Positions 47,201 to 58,970 of a DNA stretch of 64,000 nucleotides are shown one piece after another (the stretch's first letter is position 1; every line of letters begins with the position of its first letter). The stretch lies in NCBI RefSeq assembly GCF_018873765.1, contig NC_057919.1:60239484-60303483 (forward strand), read 5' to 3'. The notes beneath the pieces are model-generated. The model was not told where the DNA came from. It did no database searches and saw nothing but the letters and a program-made list of their open reading frames with translations. Source of the DNA: Telopea speciosissima. Its lineage: Eukaryota; Streptophyta; Magnoliopsida; Proteales; Proteaceae. The position numbers were made by a program, and so were the translations under genes.

Positions 47201-47335
47201 GTGTTTCGAGGCATTAAATATGAGTGAGGGGTTTATGATTTTTCTTACTTTTTGTGAGAGGGGACACAAGCGTGCATGCTTGCACGACCGTGTATGAAAT
47301 CTTTGGCCTTTTATTATTCACCCAAAAATAAAATG
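44290..47335 (+). mobile_element. L1-type LINE, internally deleted, with ORF1 and the start of ORF2
   Basis: ORF1 starts at 44319 and stays open to 45506. Residues about 80-230 are a DUF4283-type domain (WQYCLVGHFLGARPSFNIVK, FRFFSDEAKSCALDGAPWMV, LPLHYWSQECLGRIG), followed by a zinc knuckle (CCHCKLFGHHSKEC). A proline- and serine-rich, frame-broken tail runs to about 46430. ORF2 starts near 46438 with the endonuclease beginning (GFIWNVWGLNTLAKHQDIRS, FCALLETRV), but after about 120 codons the sequence jumps near 46815-46880 to the 3' end (GGAAGACCTCCAAATCTG onwards). That end matches 62890-63160 and ends TAATGAATTTTATTAT...TTCACCCAAAAATAAAA. So nearly all of ORF2 is deleted. A MITE at 47151-47308 splits the tail. 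Same family as 58971 and 62019. Confidence 0.8.
47151..47308. mobile_element. MULE-type MITE in the LINE tail, with 9-base duplication
   Basis: The element starts GGGAGAAATTTTCATACACGG and ends CCGTGTATGAAATCTTTGGCC, imperfect inverted repeats. It is flanked on both sides by TTTTATTAT (47142-47150 and 47309-47317), a perfect nine-base duplication. The interior is a palindrome (ACCGTGCATG...CATGCTTGCACG). Removing it restores the LINE family's 3' end, ATGAATTTTATTATTCACCC. Confidence 0.85.
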
Positions 47336-47978
47336 GAACACTTTATGTCAATTGCCTGGGTTCAATAGTACTGACCTCACATGGCCACAAGATCAAATGG
47401 GTTGGTGGTCAGACCTCTTTGAGTGACACTCTGACAGTCCATGTAAGGCCAACCTATTAAAAATCCATAAACATTAAAAACTTTAATGGCCCTCATTTTA
47501 CATAACAATTTCCATGTGTTTCATTCACAAAGAAAACAAAAGAAATCTTTCATGGACCAGCCCAAGCCTGTCTCTTCAGCCCAAAGGTAATACCAGGACT
47601 TATCCATTCCCATCCGACTTCCCTTCATTGGAGGGCAATATAAATTTTTAGCAGTCAATAAAGTCCACAAGTTACACTGTTTATGAACTGTGGTAAGAAA
47701 CAGATACATTTTATTATTTGAACTTAAATTCTAACGCATGTTGATTGTTGACGCAAAAAATGCTTCCAAGGAGCTGCCATCATCACGTCCCCATGGATTT
47801 ATTCGCCAATCCAATGGATTAAAATATAAAATAACTCAAGATGAAGAATGTGACTCAAATTGTGGCACAATGGGAGATTCAAATCCTGGTGTTGTATCTG
47901 TCCCTCTGAAGATGGGACTTTGCTGCCAAAAGACTGTCCCTTGAAGCAAACTAATCTGGCTCAAACTGAATTTTATTC
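47336..47978. other. Spacer between LINE and DEG2 gene end
   Basis: Contains the 3' flank (probably 3' UTR and terminator) of the minus-strand DEG2 gene. No other feature is supported. Confidence 0.35.
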
Positions 47979-50900
47979 TCATGCCCAAAGAAGTCCATCG
48001 AACCCAATTTCCAAATTGGAGACCGGGCTGTCGCCAATTTCAGGATTCATTGCTTGGTCAAATTCTGATGAGTCCAGATATGGCTCTAACAGATCTGAAG
48101 ACCTCTCAGAAGGAATCCCATAATTCTTGAGAATGCAAGGAGTGGCGACAGCAGCAGCCTCCCGTTCCAAGACCGCAAGGAAGTTGTCTTCAAACTCAAA
48201 TACTAAATACTTGTCCTTGCATGCTAGGCAACAGCATAGAGACAGCAGTTAGTATTAGAAATAAAAGAGTAACCAGCCAGGAAAAACGGTGCAGGTACTT
48301 ACAATCAACAAGATATGCCAAGTGTCGTATATTTTTTATTGGAGTCCCATTGAACTTTAAAACCTGAAATTTTTTATCTGTATTAATTATTCTTTTCATC
48401 CTCTTGCTACATCTATTGCGTAAAAAGCAATACATAGTGGGAGTTTAGAACTTGCCTGCTGATTGTCCATATCCTCGTACCCAATGTTCACTTCATTTGC
48501 TAAGACCTATGCAGGAAGGGGGGGAAACAAGCAAATGAATATTACCAGGAGGACAAACTAACAATTTGAAAAATCCCAATGCAGAACACAAAGGAGTACT
48601 ACTCTTTCTTATTCAATGAAAATAATTGACATGAGCAAAAGTTGCCAAATGTTTCCCACCAACTAACATATAATAAGGAGATGAAGAGAAAGATTCAGTC
48701 AAGTGAAAGCCCGATACATCTTAATGAAATGAAGATTTTTGGAGATGGTGTAAACTAACTTGTGAGAGGATCACTATCTGTTCTCCTTTGAACTTGGCCA
48801 ATGAGTACCGTGCCTTCACCAATAATTTCAACTGACCAGAAAAATTAAAAAAGAAAACTCTCATTGGACGAATACGAATTATGCCAATTAATCACAGTCA
48901 ATACTGTTGTAGAAGGTGAAAGTTTTCTGTACTGTTACTACTTACCCCTATTGTGTCTTCACATTCCTCACTGTATAACAAAATAAGTTGGTTAGAGATA
49001 TGTCAACATAATGTCACTCTCTCTGGAATACTTCTACACAATGCTATCAGTACTTGAAACCACAAAGGTAACAGATGATGCTATCATACTTTAAACCACA
49101 AAGGTAACAGACTGCTAAACGCCAGGATCAAAACATACTCAATAAGAGGTTCCGAGAGCGGCGTGAAAACCAGTCCAGCAATAATCAGATAAGAAGGTTG
49201 GCCTCCATCAATGTGAAAAGGGACCTATAAGGCATTGCCAATATAATTTAACATTTAAGCGCAACTCAAACAGCAATATACTGAAGAAACACTGTCACCA
49301 CATAATCGTACAAAGTAAAAAGCTGCTAATGGCATACCAAATGCACCCGTGGATTTAGGACTGTCTGAACTTTCATAAAAGACCCTTTTCGAATAATACC
49401 AAGCTCTGCCACATCACCCGCAAACCTGATCATTCAAACATGATTTGATCCAAGATCCTGTTTTACTTTGATCCTCAGATAAATGACAGAAGTGAAAATA
49501 AAGAAGTATAATTGGATAAACTATTTACAAATTTGAACCAGGAACATCCACAAAGTAGTTAAAGAGGAATCTTAATTTGAATTGACTCCAAGCATGCCAA
49601 TATGCCTTGACATGTGGAGCACATTATACAGGTGTAACTAGTACTGCATAAGAAAAATATATACTAGAAATTTGAGTGGATTATATGGTGATCCATATTG
49701 CACTGTTCACCATTTTATTCAGATTCAAAACAAATTTAATTAAAATGGTTAACAAGATGAATGGGTTGGTTTCTTCCCAGGTGAAGGCAGTTGCATATTC
49801 AGTCGGGCGTCCCTAGATGATGCCTAGGTAATGACAAGTTTAGCAAAAAGTTATTTGAGAAGCTTTAAAAAAAGAGTGCGAAAAGAGATTAGCCCATGCC
49901 TTGACTACTCTAGCATAAGATCTTCCCACCTGGATCGGGCTCCTCTCCTGCAAGGCCAGCATCCAGTGGGTGCCCAGTGAGGCATCCAATGGCTGGGCTG
50001 CTGGGTGCGTGCCGGGCCCCACACAGGCACACACTCCCGTGCGCACCCAGCGGACCAGCAGTTGGATGCCTCACTGGGCGCTGGCCTTGCAGGAGAGGAG
50101 CCAAATCCTTCCAGGTGAGACGAATCGAAATTTGGGCATGAGAACCAGATGAACTGTTTGCTCCAGCTGGACCATTTAATGCCCAAGTTTTAACAAAAAT
50201 AAATGGAGAAAATGAATCTGATTGCTTTTCTAACATTATGTAGTTTCTTTAGCGATTAAAAAAAATAGAACCAAAAAAAACAAAGAAGGATATGTAGTAG
50301 TAGTGCAAGAGATAAGAACCAAAAACAAGGACCAGATGAGCCAGGTCAAGGAAATAAGAAAGGAGTGGCCTCCACTGTAGTAATGATTGCAACAATGCAG
50401 GACTGAAATTTTGGAATCTAGCTCCTCTGTAATGCGGAGGTTCGCTACAGATCTTGTAGCGCAGCACCAGAGCTCGCCACATGGACTAGCTCCCATTTGA
50501 ACGGCGTGGATCGAGCTGGAAACCCTGAGCGTGGTGCACATGCGATGGACAGGAGGATTTCTTATTTTTGAAATCTGGATTTCCAGCTTGATCCGAGCCG
50601 TCCAAATGGGAGCTCGTCCATGTGGCGAGCTCTGGTGCTGTGCTACAAGATCTATAGCACACCCCCACTCAACAGAGGAGCCGGATCCAAAATTTTGTGT
50701 GTACATAATACTTCTATAGACAAACATAAAAGCAAATCAGCTAATATTTAAAATGCATATACAATTTTACTTTGTTATACAGTTCATAGGACCTTTACTT
50801 TTGACTTATTAGGTAGCGGAATGCAATGCGCTCAGTTGACCGAAATGGCACAGTTCCTTCACTCCCTACATGAACATCATTAAAGCTTACGATCACGTCC

Positions 50901-53900
50901 CCCTGGAGAAGCACAATATCTACAAGAATTATTTTGCAAGTTTTACGATATTACATATTTAAACATCCCATAAAAAGACTAGAAGAAGCCCAATGAAAAT
51001 GTACAGTTAAAGGAGAAAAATCCGTATGAATTATTAAAACATCAAAAATGATAATTGATAATACGAGGCTCCCGCCACTGCAGAGTCTGGGAGGGACAAA
51101 TGTTTGCAGCCTTACCCCCTGCTTCGCAGGAGAGACTGTTTCCAAGTTTTGAACCCACAACCAACAGGTTGCAATAGCACAACTTAACCATTGCACCGAG
51201 GCTCGCTCACTGATAATTATAATTGGAAATAATAAATGGAGCCAAAAATGAAGAACAATTGGCATACTCAAAGTAACTTCTGTTTTTTTCCCTCGCCCCT
51301 TTTGTGGATGAATAACCTATTCAAGTAAAGATAGCCAAATAGGGAAGAGTATATGAAAAGTTTTATACATCATCCATGAGCACAGATCAACATCCAGAAG
51401 TACATCAAGCAAGAAATTCAAGTCTAACCATTGGAGGGTAAGGGCTTCGGTGCCTATGGTCCCTCGTTGCCCCGTCTGGCTAGGTCACTGTTGATGGGGT
51501 TACCTGACCAAGCTCCTTAAGAGAACAAGATGTTCCTAGAGGGACAAAGGACAGATAAAGTCTGGGCAACCATTGTTCAATAATGAAGCCAAAGTCAACT
51601 ACAGGTACATAGCAGGAATGAGCACTTTGTAGAACAGAGATACCAGGGATAAATGGTGTAATAGAAATTAAAGCCTTCTGAATGTTGGTCTGTGATTACA
51701 CATATCCATGGCAAAGCAAAGGTGTCAGCAGAATCTGTGCATTGCATCCCTTCATTTTGATTCATTCTACTTTTCTAAGACTTGTTACTTTTGCTCTTTA
51801 CCCTCTCAGTTGAAGGTTTTCACTTTCTATATGATGCTAAAAGTCTAAAACCATCCTATCAAAGTCTCCAGAAAATGACTATGGATATAATCCTGATGTC
51901 AATCAGATATATGGTAATGAATCCCTTGATTGAAATAATCATTCTACATAAATGAATTCACAGTTCAACAAAAAGAGCACTTTCTGGAAGAGATACCAAA
52001 TTCATTGGGTTATCAGAAATAGACTTTAAAAGTGTAAGCTGTTCCTCCTGGATCACACCTTCATGAAAGTATAGTGTAGCACTGTAGCCATCGCTCACAG
52101 TTGGATCTTGAATTTCTAAGACCAGTTATGTCAACCCATTCTCCTTTCAGCTCAGATTTTGTTTCTAAATTGTATTTAGCCCATCACTTTAATTAAACTT
52201 TTCATAAAATGATTGTGATCTTGACATCAATTAGATTAAGGGAAAATTACATTGCCACCCCCTGAGGTTTGTATAAAATACAGAACAAACCCCTGTGTTT
52301 CTAAATTATACAGCCAGACCCCTTGAGTTTTGATAAGTTGTTACAGTCAGCCCCACTCCGTTAAATCATTCCCGTTAAGTGGTACGGTCTTGGTAATGCA
52401 TGACCTAAAATGACTATTATACCCCGGTTAGGGGTGTGAGCTTACCACCCCCATTCCCAACCCTTCTCCTGCCCTGTTACTCGAATCAGATTAGGGTTCT
52501 GGTTTTGGTCCTCTGCAACTTCTCAAGATGGCGATCTTCTAAGGCCCATCCCCGAAGTGCGACGACTGTACCGGCGATATAACCCATAGCTAACCTCATT
52601 CAAACCCTAAAAAATCTGCAACTCTTCTATTTCTCTCTCCTCTGCACAAAAAAAAAAAAAGAAGAGGATGAAACAAATCCAGGAACGGCGAAGCCGTCGG
52701 AAAACGTCCACAACCAAGGCAGGGTTCTTAACTTTTCTTTATCGTTCAATTATGGGGTAATCCTATATGGGGAAGAAGAACTCAACAACCGCCGAATCGA
52801 GGGACAGAATAGGGATCCAAACCCATGATAAATTAAGCCTCTAACAGTTGAATAATCGGTAATAGAAAGTAGGACCAGAACAGCCAAAACCAAATCAGAA
52901 GATTTAACAAATCAGAGAGCCAGCGAGCAAGAGAGAGAGAGAGGGTAAGATGATTCTAAATCTGACGAGAAAGTTAAGGAGAAAGTCTCGTAGAGATGAA
53001 ACAGATTACAAATACTCTCTTCCAACCCAGGACGACCCTACGCTCGATTACTATCATCCCATCGACACTGAAGGTCTCACTTTCTTTCTCTCCCGGAAAT
53101 TGAGTTAGGGCTTCTCTATTCCATTTCACCCTTCTGTGTTAGCCGTGAGACACGAATTTTCATTTTATCTTTTTTGGGTCAATTGGGTAAAATTGCAAGT
53201 GAACGGGTTCTATCAATCAAGGAAAAGCCAAAGAACGGTGGCAGTGGTGGTGTCCAGAAACAAGATCCCAATGTATGGAGGTGGTGCGAGTCTGAGCAGT
53301 TCCGGGGGAAACTTGACGACGCCGGTGCATCTGAAACTGGATTTCATGGTCCGTTCAAGAGCTTACGTTCTGGGCAAGCTAGTTAAACCAAAGTTCTTTA
53401 AAAACATTGATTTCTCAATCGTCTTTGACCCTAAGAAGATCAATGTTGCCCTTTCGCTCAAGAACTCCTACACATACGATTAGATTTGTTGTTCTGTTCA
53501 GAGTCTGAAGAATCGAATAAACACTCCAACATCAACAGATGGTTCACAGTTGTCTTCTCTGTAGAGTAGATCAGATCACCAGAACGACAAGAAATTCAAT
53601 TATTGAAAACGATGAGAGAAAGGAATCGATTTCCATTAATTTCTGTTCCTTATTTTTTTTTATCTTCGGTGGGATTGCTCGTTAGCTGGCATCATCTAAT
53701 ACTTCCTTATCCTGCAGGCCCTTCTCTTCAGTTATCACTTTTAATCTCTCCCTCTCTCTTTCCTTTCTCTACCCGTAATGGCAGAGTTGCAGCCCACAGA
53801 AGGTCCGATGAATGGTGGAGCCGCTGTTGGAGCCACCGTAGGAGTTTCATCTGAAAATCTGGGCCCTTTTTTGGGCTCCAAGAGGTAACATAGGCCCAGC

Positions 53901-56900
53901 GTTCGATTTGGTGACATCGGCGACCAGCCAGCAACGCTCTCATACGATTCGTACGTCAGGCGAACCAAGCAGTGGAGGCTCCCCACCGACAACAACGAGT
54001 TCAAGTCTCAGAACCCCTCTCTGAAGGACACGGGTGCCGCCACCAAAACTTCTAAGACTTGACCTCTGTCTTAGAAGAGGGCAAATTTGGTTTTTCCCAC
54101 AGAGTATTAAGGATATTAGAAGAGGGTAAAGTTGGTATTTAAAATGTCTTATTTAACACTGTTCACTCACCGTCCACTCAGGGGGTCTGACTGTATAATT
54201 TAGAAACACAGGGGATCGCTCTGTATTTTATACAAACCTCAGGGGGTGGCACTGTAATTTTCCCTTAGATTAATTAGGTTGTGAAGCACTTAAGTTATTA
54301 GGCTACCCTACATAAACTATAACAGTTCCCTTCCCTACGGTTGTGCTTACTGACTATTGTTGCTACACTGAGATCCTGGCTGGAATTAAAAATAGCCTGC
54401 TTACCTCTTTCAAAACATTATTTGCATCAGAAGTGGGCTCAACTCTCCGTACCAGAACACCCTGCAGCAGAAGTCATGGAAACCATACAAGGATTAGGAT
54501 GCTCAATAGATACAGTGATGGTGATCTCCACATGAATGTAGGAATAAGGAATTGCACAACAGGCACTTATCCCAAAAAAAAAATAGAAGAAATTTACACT
54601 ATAGTCTAGAGTATATTTTGGTGCTTTAAGATTGAAATATTTAGATTCTAGCGAAAGAAAATTGCTGCAAACTTCATACATGGTTCACATTAAATACTCA
54701 AGAAATTTCTCCTCACTACCGCTTGTCAAGCATGTAACTCTTTCACCAAATAAATTTATCATGTACTCTCTTCACTATGACCTGTATAAACAGATCAAAG
54801 GAATTCTCAAACCTAAAACGTGAACCTAAGAAATAACAATCACGCTGAAACATATAAAATAGCCATAATGCAGCTGCCTTCCCTTGTAGTTTGACCATAC
54901 ATGTCCCACTTCACATGTAGGAACCCTGTAACAGTCATTTTGTTGGCCATGGTCTGTACCAACACATTGTGGGCATGTAGGCCATGGTCTGTAACAACAC
55001 ATTGTGTGTCTGACCCTCAGCGCAGAGAAAGAGATGACTGTGCAGGGGTGACAAAGTGAGGTATATTACAAAGTTGAGAGTAGCTCAAAGAGTATAGCGA
55101 AGTATATTATAAAGCTGAGAGTAGTTAAGATCATATAGAACAGTATACCATAAAGTCGACAGTGGCTCCAAAACATGTCTAGTTGCATACATGAGTGAAT
55201 ACAAAGGATTTTCAGGAGTTTAAGCTTTGCTCAGTTAAAAATTCACCAAGTTAGATCAAAGGTGAGTTTTAAGATTAGAGTTGTCCAACTAAATCAAAAT
55301 GTGAGCTTTCCTCAAGCATACCTGTATAATCTGTAGATTGTTAAAAACTCACTCTCAGAGCATGAATTTGAGGATTGAGAATGAGTGCCACCCTTGCCAG
55401 AAGGAATAGACCATTAAGGTCTGGCCTCACGTTGGGCTGTGTTGGTGACTTCGTGCATGGCTTTGGTGAGCAGAATGGCTTGATGGGAATGGCATATTTT
55501 CATGGCACACCAGAGGCGTGCTGGTGATATGGTGTATCATGTATGGTGAGCAAATAAGGGATGAGGTGCTCAGTTGTTCCATACCATTTCATTATCCTCC
55601 ATTTTTTCTCCCGGGGGTGTCATTGTTTACTTTGGCGAAGGAACACATGCTTAACATCCATCTTGAAAGTAGAGATGTGCTGGCCATCCCTTGTCACCTG
55701 GCATCACCCACTACACAAGAAAGCCTAGCATGGATTATCTTTTGTGAGGTGGGGTAGGGTGTGGGTATTGGCAGAAAAAAATTTGTACTTTATTGCAAAG
55801 GTCCAAAAGGAGGATACATATAGCACAGTCCTACTGTGTCTACACAACTCCTCACAAGCCAATAATAAATGCAGACTTGTCTAAAACATATAATTGAGGG
55901 GCAATCTTGTTAGAATTATGCTGGAGGGGAACCAAAATCTCTCTCTGGGTTTCAACATGCTGTTGAACACCATTGAGTAGTGATTAATCAAACAAAAGAA
56001 AAATGTTGGGTACTGACCAAAGCCAGCAGTACGTCGCAGCCTAGCTTCGAAGCTCGCATTGGTGTTTGTCATTAGCTTAGTGTATGCATTATCTGTGGTA
56101 GCACAGGCTATGCTTCACATCCCAAGAGCTTGCAAGCTTAAGTAGGCTTGTGAGCAAGGATGTCAATACCCTGGGAGCTTGAAGGTAGTAGATGAAGAGG
56201 TTTACAAGCACTACATAGATACCTATATCTCTGCATATTATGTGCCTCCGTCTCCTTTCCCCTCTTTCTTCTTCAAACGTCAAAAACCCACAACTTCCAT
56301 TTTCCTCTTCCGTTGTTCCTCCATCCTCTGTACCTAACCCGACATTCCACAAAAAAACCCACCACCTCACTGTAACCCCAGACCCCCACCCCACCCCCTT
56401 TGAACCTCCATCCTTCATATCCCATTCAACCTCTCAAAAAGATCATATACCAACAAAATTCCGACAAATAAATAATAGATTACCAAAACTATGCATGGAA
56501 TCAGCAAAAACTGTGTCGAGCACCTTCTCTAAAAGTTCTATTACCCACGTCGAATAAACAGATAATGGAATTTTTACATTTGCAGATTTGACAAAATGGG
56601 CGTCAAGCTTGGCAGCCTTAAGGTAATGTACCTCATTAGATTGCACTTTTAAGCATGCACGGAGTGCTGGATTCTCCAACTTTTGCAGCAAGACTCCAAG
56701 GCAAGGGAATCCTGAAAGTTCACATTTGCCATTACTCAGGAAGATGAATTGGAAAGAACAGTAAATTGATTCATAGCTCATGAGAGAGAGAGATTTGATG
56801 GCATAAAGCTTTCTTAATGCATGAAATGCACCTCTACCAAAAGAAAAGATACTATGATTCTGCATCCACACACAAAATGACAAAGGCATTTGTTGGTGTT

Positions 56901-58850
56901 TATAATCTAACAACAACCATGAAGACAATATGCAATAGACACTATGTTAGACGGTATTATGTATTCACCCACCCCCACTCCCACCCTTTTTTTCTTCTTT
57001 TTTCTTTTTGATTTGATACATAGATTCATTAGAATTGTGTAAGAATGGTAAAACAAAAAAGAAACAGGTCGTATAATTTTAATATGACAAGCTTCCTTCC
57101 CCTTCCCCCAACTCCCCCCCCCCCCCCTGCGAAAAAAAAAGTTCAGCAACAAAGAGGAAAGGAAAAAGAAAAAAGAAAAAGAAGGCCCTAAGCACCTTGT
57201 CAATCAAACAAAAATATCCGAAAGCAAGCAAGACGCATTAGACTCAAACAGCGCCAAACAAAAGGATTCCCCCACTTGTCCACTAAAGCTGCCACATAAA
57301 CAACAGACATGACTCAAAATAGACCCCACAAACCCTCCCAATAACCATCCCCTCAAAGGAAAAGGAAATAAAGTGAAGAGAGATAGAAAGAGTACCACTT
57401 GATCTTGCGAACACAAGATGAAAGTAGAACATCAACACAAATTGAAGGTTGAAGTGGGAAGAGAAAGGCAATGATAAAGTAAATAAAAGAGAAGGTGAAC
57501 AAAGTAGAGCATGTTCATTAATAGTCTTTCACAGAGCTTTGATGGTAAGGATCAGAAGGAATGAAATTGGTAAGCAGAAAACAAGAAAGGAAATACTCGC
57601 AACTCCTGCTTCAACAGACAAAAACAGAACATCAAAAACAGTTAAATTTGAACAGCGGGAGAGCAGTAAGAAAGAGGAAATGGAGAAGGCAGAACTGTAA
57701 GGAAAAGATTCTTTGAAGTGTAAACCTCCACTGAACATTAACTGAAAGAAAACAGCACGAATGGACTTGAAGGCTTGTCAATAGAAAACATAAAGGACGG
57801 TACAGGAAACTCTTATAAATACCACATATTATGTGCAATTCTCTCTAGGTGTGAAATGTTCTGATGGATAAATTTAATTATGTGGTTCATGACCAGAAGA
57901 AAACAAATAAAAGTACAGAAATGATATCAATTAATAATTTGAACTTTAGAGCTCAATTCCAGAATGCGAAAAAGAAAAACTAAAAATCACTAAAGCAATC
58001 AACAAACCAAAACATCCCCACTTCCCCCCACTCCATGCCCCAAAAAGAAGTATACATGATATGAGTACAATTTTAACTTTCTCTATCCACACGGGAGATC
58101 TGTATAGCATCCTCTTAATTTGTGAAAGCCTATTTTATAAATATCATGAGGAATCACGCATGCTGCTTAAGAAAAGTAGAAAGAAACTAATTCAAGATAA
58201 GTTCCTCACCAGTATACTTCCCATTTCTCTCATAGTCTTCCAAGAAATGAGAAACAACCGTTGTGGGAATTACATATCCAATATTTTCAGCTTCTTCAGA
58301 TCTGTAAACCTAAATGAAATGCCTGGTAAGAAATATGACAGACATAACATAACCACTAAAAACAGAGATTCCCCCACACTACCAGGACCAGATGAAAATA
58401 GAAGAGAATCATCTGTTTTGGGAAAAGAGAACTTATTTGGATATCATGATTTTTATGAAATAAGCATTTCTTATGTGCACCATATGGAACATTTTGGAGA
58501 AAGAGGAATGCTGATTTAGTGCACCAGAAATCTACCTGAAATGCCACCCCAATGCACTCCCCATCATCATTGAAGGCAGGGCCACCACTATTTCCTACAA
58601 CATGACAAATTAATTAACATAGGGGAAAGATGTCCAAAGAATTTGATTTAACGATTAACAAATCATAGTCATTTGTCAGCCTTTATAAGAGAGCTTTGGG
58701 GAGGGGTTTAAAAAACACAAGATACAGAGTAGGAGAATTAGAAGTTGAAACAAAATGGAACTAAAGGTGGGAGATATCACTACCAGGATTTATTGCTGCA
58801 TCAATTTGAATACCAAGCAAGTCAGATGACCCTAGAGCATAAGATGTAAC
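47979..58850 (-). CDS. DEGP2: Chloroplast Deg2/DegP2-type serine protease, 3' 13 exons
   Basis: Minus-strand exons, all in phase: 58850-58784, 58594-58536, 58309-58210, 56711-56632, 54461-54405, 50902-50799, 49425-49338, 49224-49139, 48970-48946, 48831-48760, 48506-48456, 48363-48303, 48223-47979, about 365 residues. They read [20 protein letters not shown], then [20 protein letters not shown] with the catalytic serine in [25 protein letters not shown], a PDZ domain ([55 protein letters not shown]), [20 protein letters not shown], a second PDZ-like part ([20 protein letters not shown]) and the end [18 protein letters not shown]. The wording follows Arabidopsis Deg2 (about 607 residues), an ATP-independent stromal protease/chaperone linked to photosystem II repair. 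The transit peptide and the catalytic His and Asp exons must lie beyond 58850 and are not found up to 64000. The intron after exon 48506-48456 starts GC instead of GT. Confidence 0.92.
49930..50120. mobile_element. Foldback MITE, GGCTCCTCTCC family, in a DEG2 intron
   Basis: GGATCGGGCTCCTCTCCTGC AAGGCCAGC at the left is the inverse of GCTGGCCTTGCAGGAGAGGA GCC at the right, with a further inverted pair around CCAGTGAGGCATCCAA and TTGGATGCCTCACTGG. It lies in the intron 50798-49426. Confidence 0.75.
50407..50695. mobile_element. Near-perfect foldback MITE in the same DEG2 intron
   Basis: AAATTTTGGAATCTAGCTCC TCTG at the left and CAGAGGAGCCGGATCCAAAA TTT at the right are inverted. Long inner arms (GCACCAGAGCTCGCCACATG and CATGTGGCGAGCTCTGGTGC) make almost the whole 290 bases a hairpin. 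The outer ends resemble those of the GGCTCCTCTCC family, but the inner sequence differs. Confidence 0.8.
51063..51211 (-). mobile_element. tRNA-derived SINE, minus strand, in a DEG2 intron
   Basis: Reverse complement reads GAGCCTCGGTGCAATGGTTAAG as an A box, GTGGGTTCAAAACTTG as a B box, then GGGGTAAGGCTGCAAACATTT GTCCCTCCCAGACTCTGCAGTGGCGGGAGCCTCG, the tail I associate with the Au-type angiosperm SINE. It lies in the large intron 54404-50903, sense to the gene. Confidence 0.75.
51212..52230. other. DEG2 intron DNA, nothing recognised
   Basis: Part of the 3.5 kb intron 54404-50903. One GC-richer stretch at 51430-51530 (TCGGTGCCTATGGTCCCTCG) stands out but fits no RNA family I know. Confidence 0.3.
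52952..53073 (+). pseudogene. Captured N-terminal coding fragment, unidentified
   Basis: From the ATG at 52952 it reads [20 protein letters not shown] and [16 protein letters not shown], then goes into intron-like sequence after GAAG|GTCTC. The stretch looks like a first exon with a donor at about 53071. I do not recognise the family safely. Confidence 0.4.
53190..53483 (+). pseudogene. Captured LEA_2 / NHL-type protein, C-terminal fragment
   Basis: The frame ending with TAG at 53481-53483 reads [72 protein letters not shown] and SLKNSYTYD. This is the C-terminal half of a plant LEA_2 (NDR1/HIN1-like, hydroxyproline-rich glycoprotein family) membrane-anchored protein; [15 protein letters not shown] is its hallmark. 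The N-terminal cytoplasmic and membrane part is missing, so it is a fragment carried by the MULE. Confidence 0.75.
53778..54062 (+). pseudogene. Captured coding fragment, unidentified, one in-frame stop
   Basis: A single frame from ATG 53778 to TGA 54060-54062, 95 codons, reads [32 protein letters not shown], then one TAA, then [20 protein letters not shown] and [10 protein letters not shown]. The phrase resembles a small conserved plant protein that I cannot name with confidence. The open length on both sides of the stop supports capture of a real exon. Confidence 0.45.
55050..55170. repeat. Degenerate tandem repeat, about 43-base unit, in a DEG2 intron
   Basis: GAGGTATATTACAAAGTTGAGAGTAGCTCAAAGA, GAAGTATATTATAAAGCTGAGAGTAGTTAAGAT and CAGTATACCATAAAGTCGACAGTGGCTCC follow each other in intron 56631-54462. 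Confidence 0.65.
55171..56630. other. DEG2 intron DNA, nothing recognised
   Basis: Part of intron 56631-54462. The open frame at 56240-56557 is proline- and serine-rich and without family resemblance; its end overlaps the intron start next to the exon at 56632. Confidence 0.3.
56712..58209. other. DEG2 intron DNA, low-complexity rich
   Basis: C-run at 57114-57127 and AG-rich tracts at 57140-57190. No mobile element was identified by eye. Confidence 0.3.
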
Positions 58851-58970
58851 CTGGAAATACAAACAAGAAGAACCTTGAGATTTTTCCTACTTTGGCAACA
58901 GAATCAGATGCATGAAGTGCTTGTTTTCATATATGTGTGTATATGTCTGTGCAGATGAGCAAAGCTAACT

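Larger units (their letters stand above)
52240..54264 (+). mobile_element. Pack-MULE carrying captured gene fragments, in a DEG2 intron
   Basis: Long inverted ends (GGGAAAATTACATTGCCACC CCCTGAGGTTTGTATAAAATACAGA at 52240, and its near-complement ending at 54264, over about 90 bases) are flanked by a perfect nine-base duplication TTAGATTAA (52231-52239 and 54265-54273). This is the signature of a Mutator-like element. There is no transposase. The interior holds at least three coding-like pieces on the plus strand: 52952-53073, 53190-53483 (LEA_2) and 53778-54062. The element lies in the intron between DEG2 exons 54461-54405 and 50902-50799, antisense to that gene. The perfect duplication and about 85-90 percent matching ends suggest a fairly young insertion. 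Confidence 0.88.

Noticed and set aside
51420-51545. GC-richer stretch considered as a structured RNA
   Set aside because: No tRNA, snRNA or snoRNA boxes could be recognised; left as plain intron.
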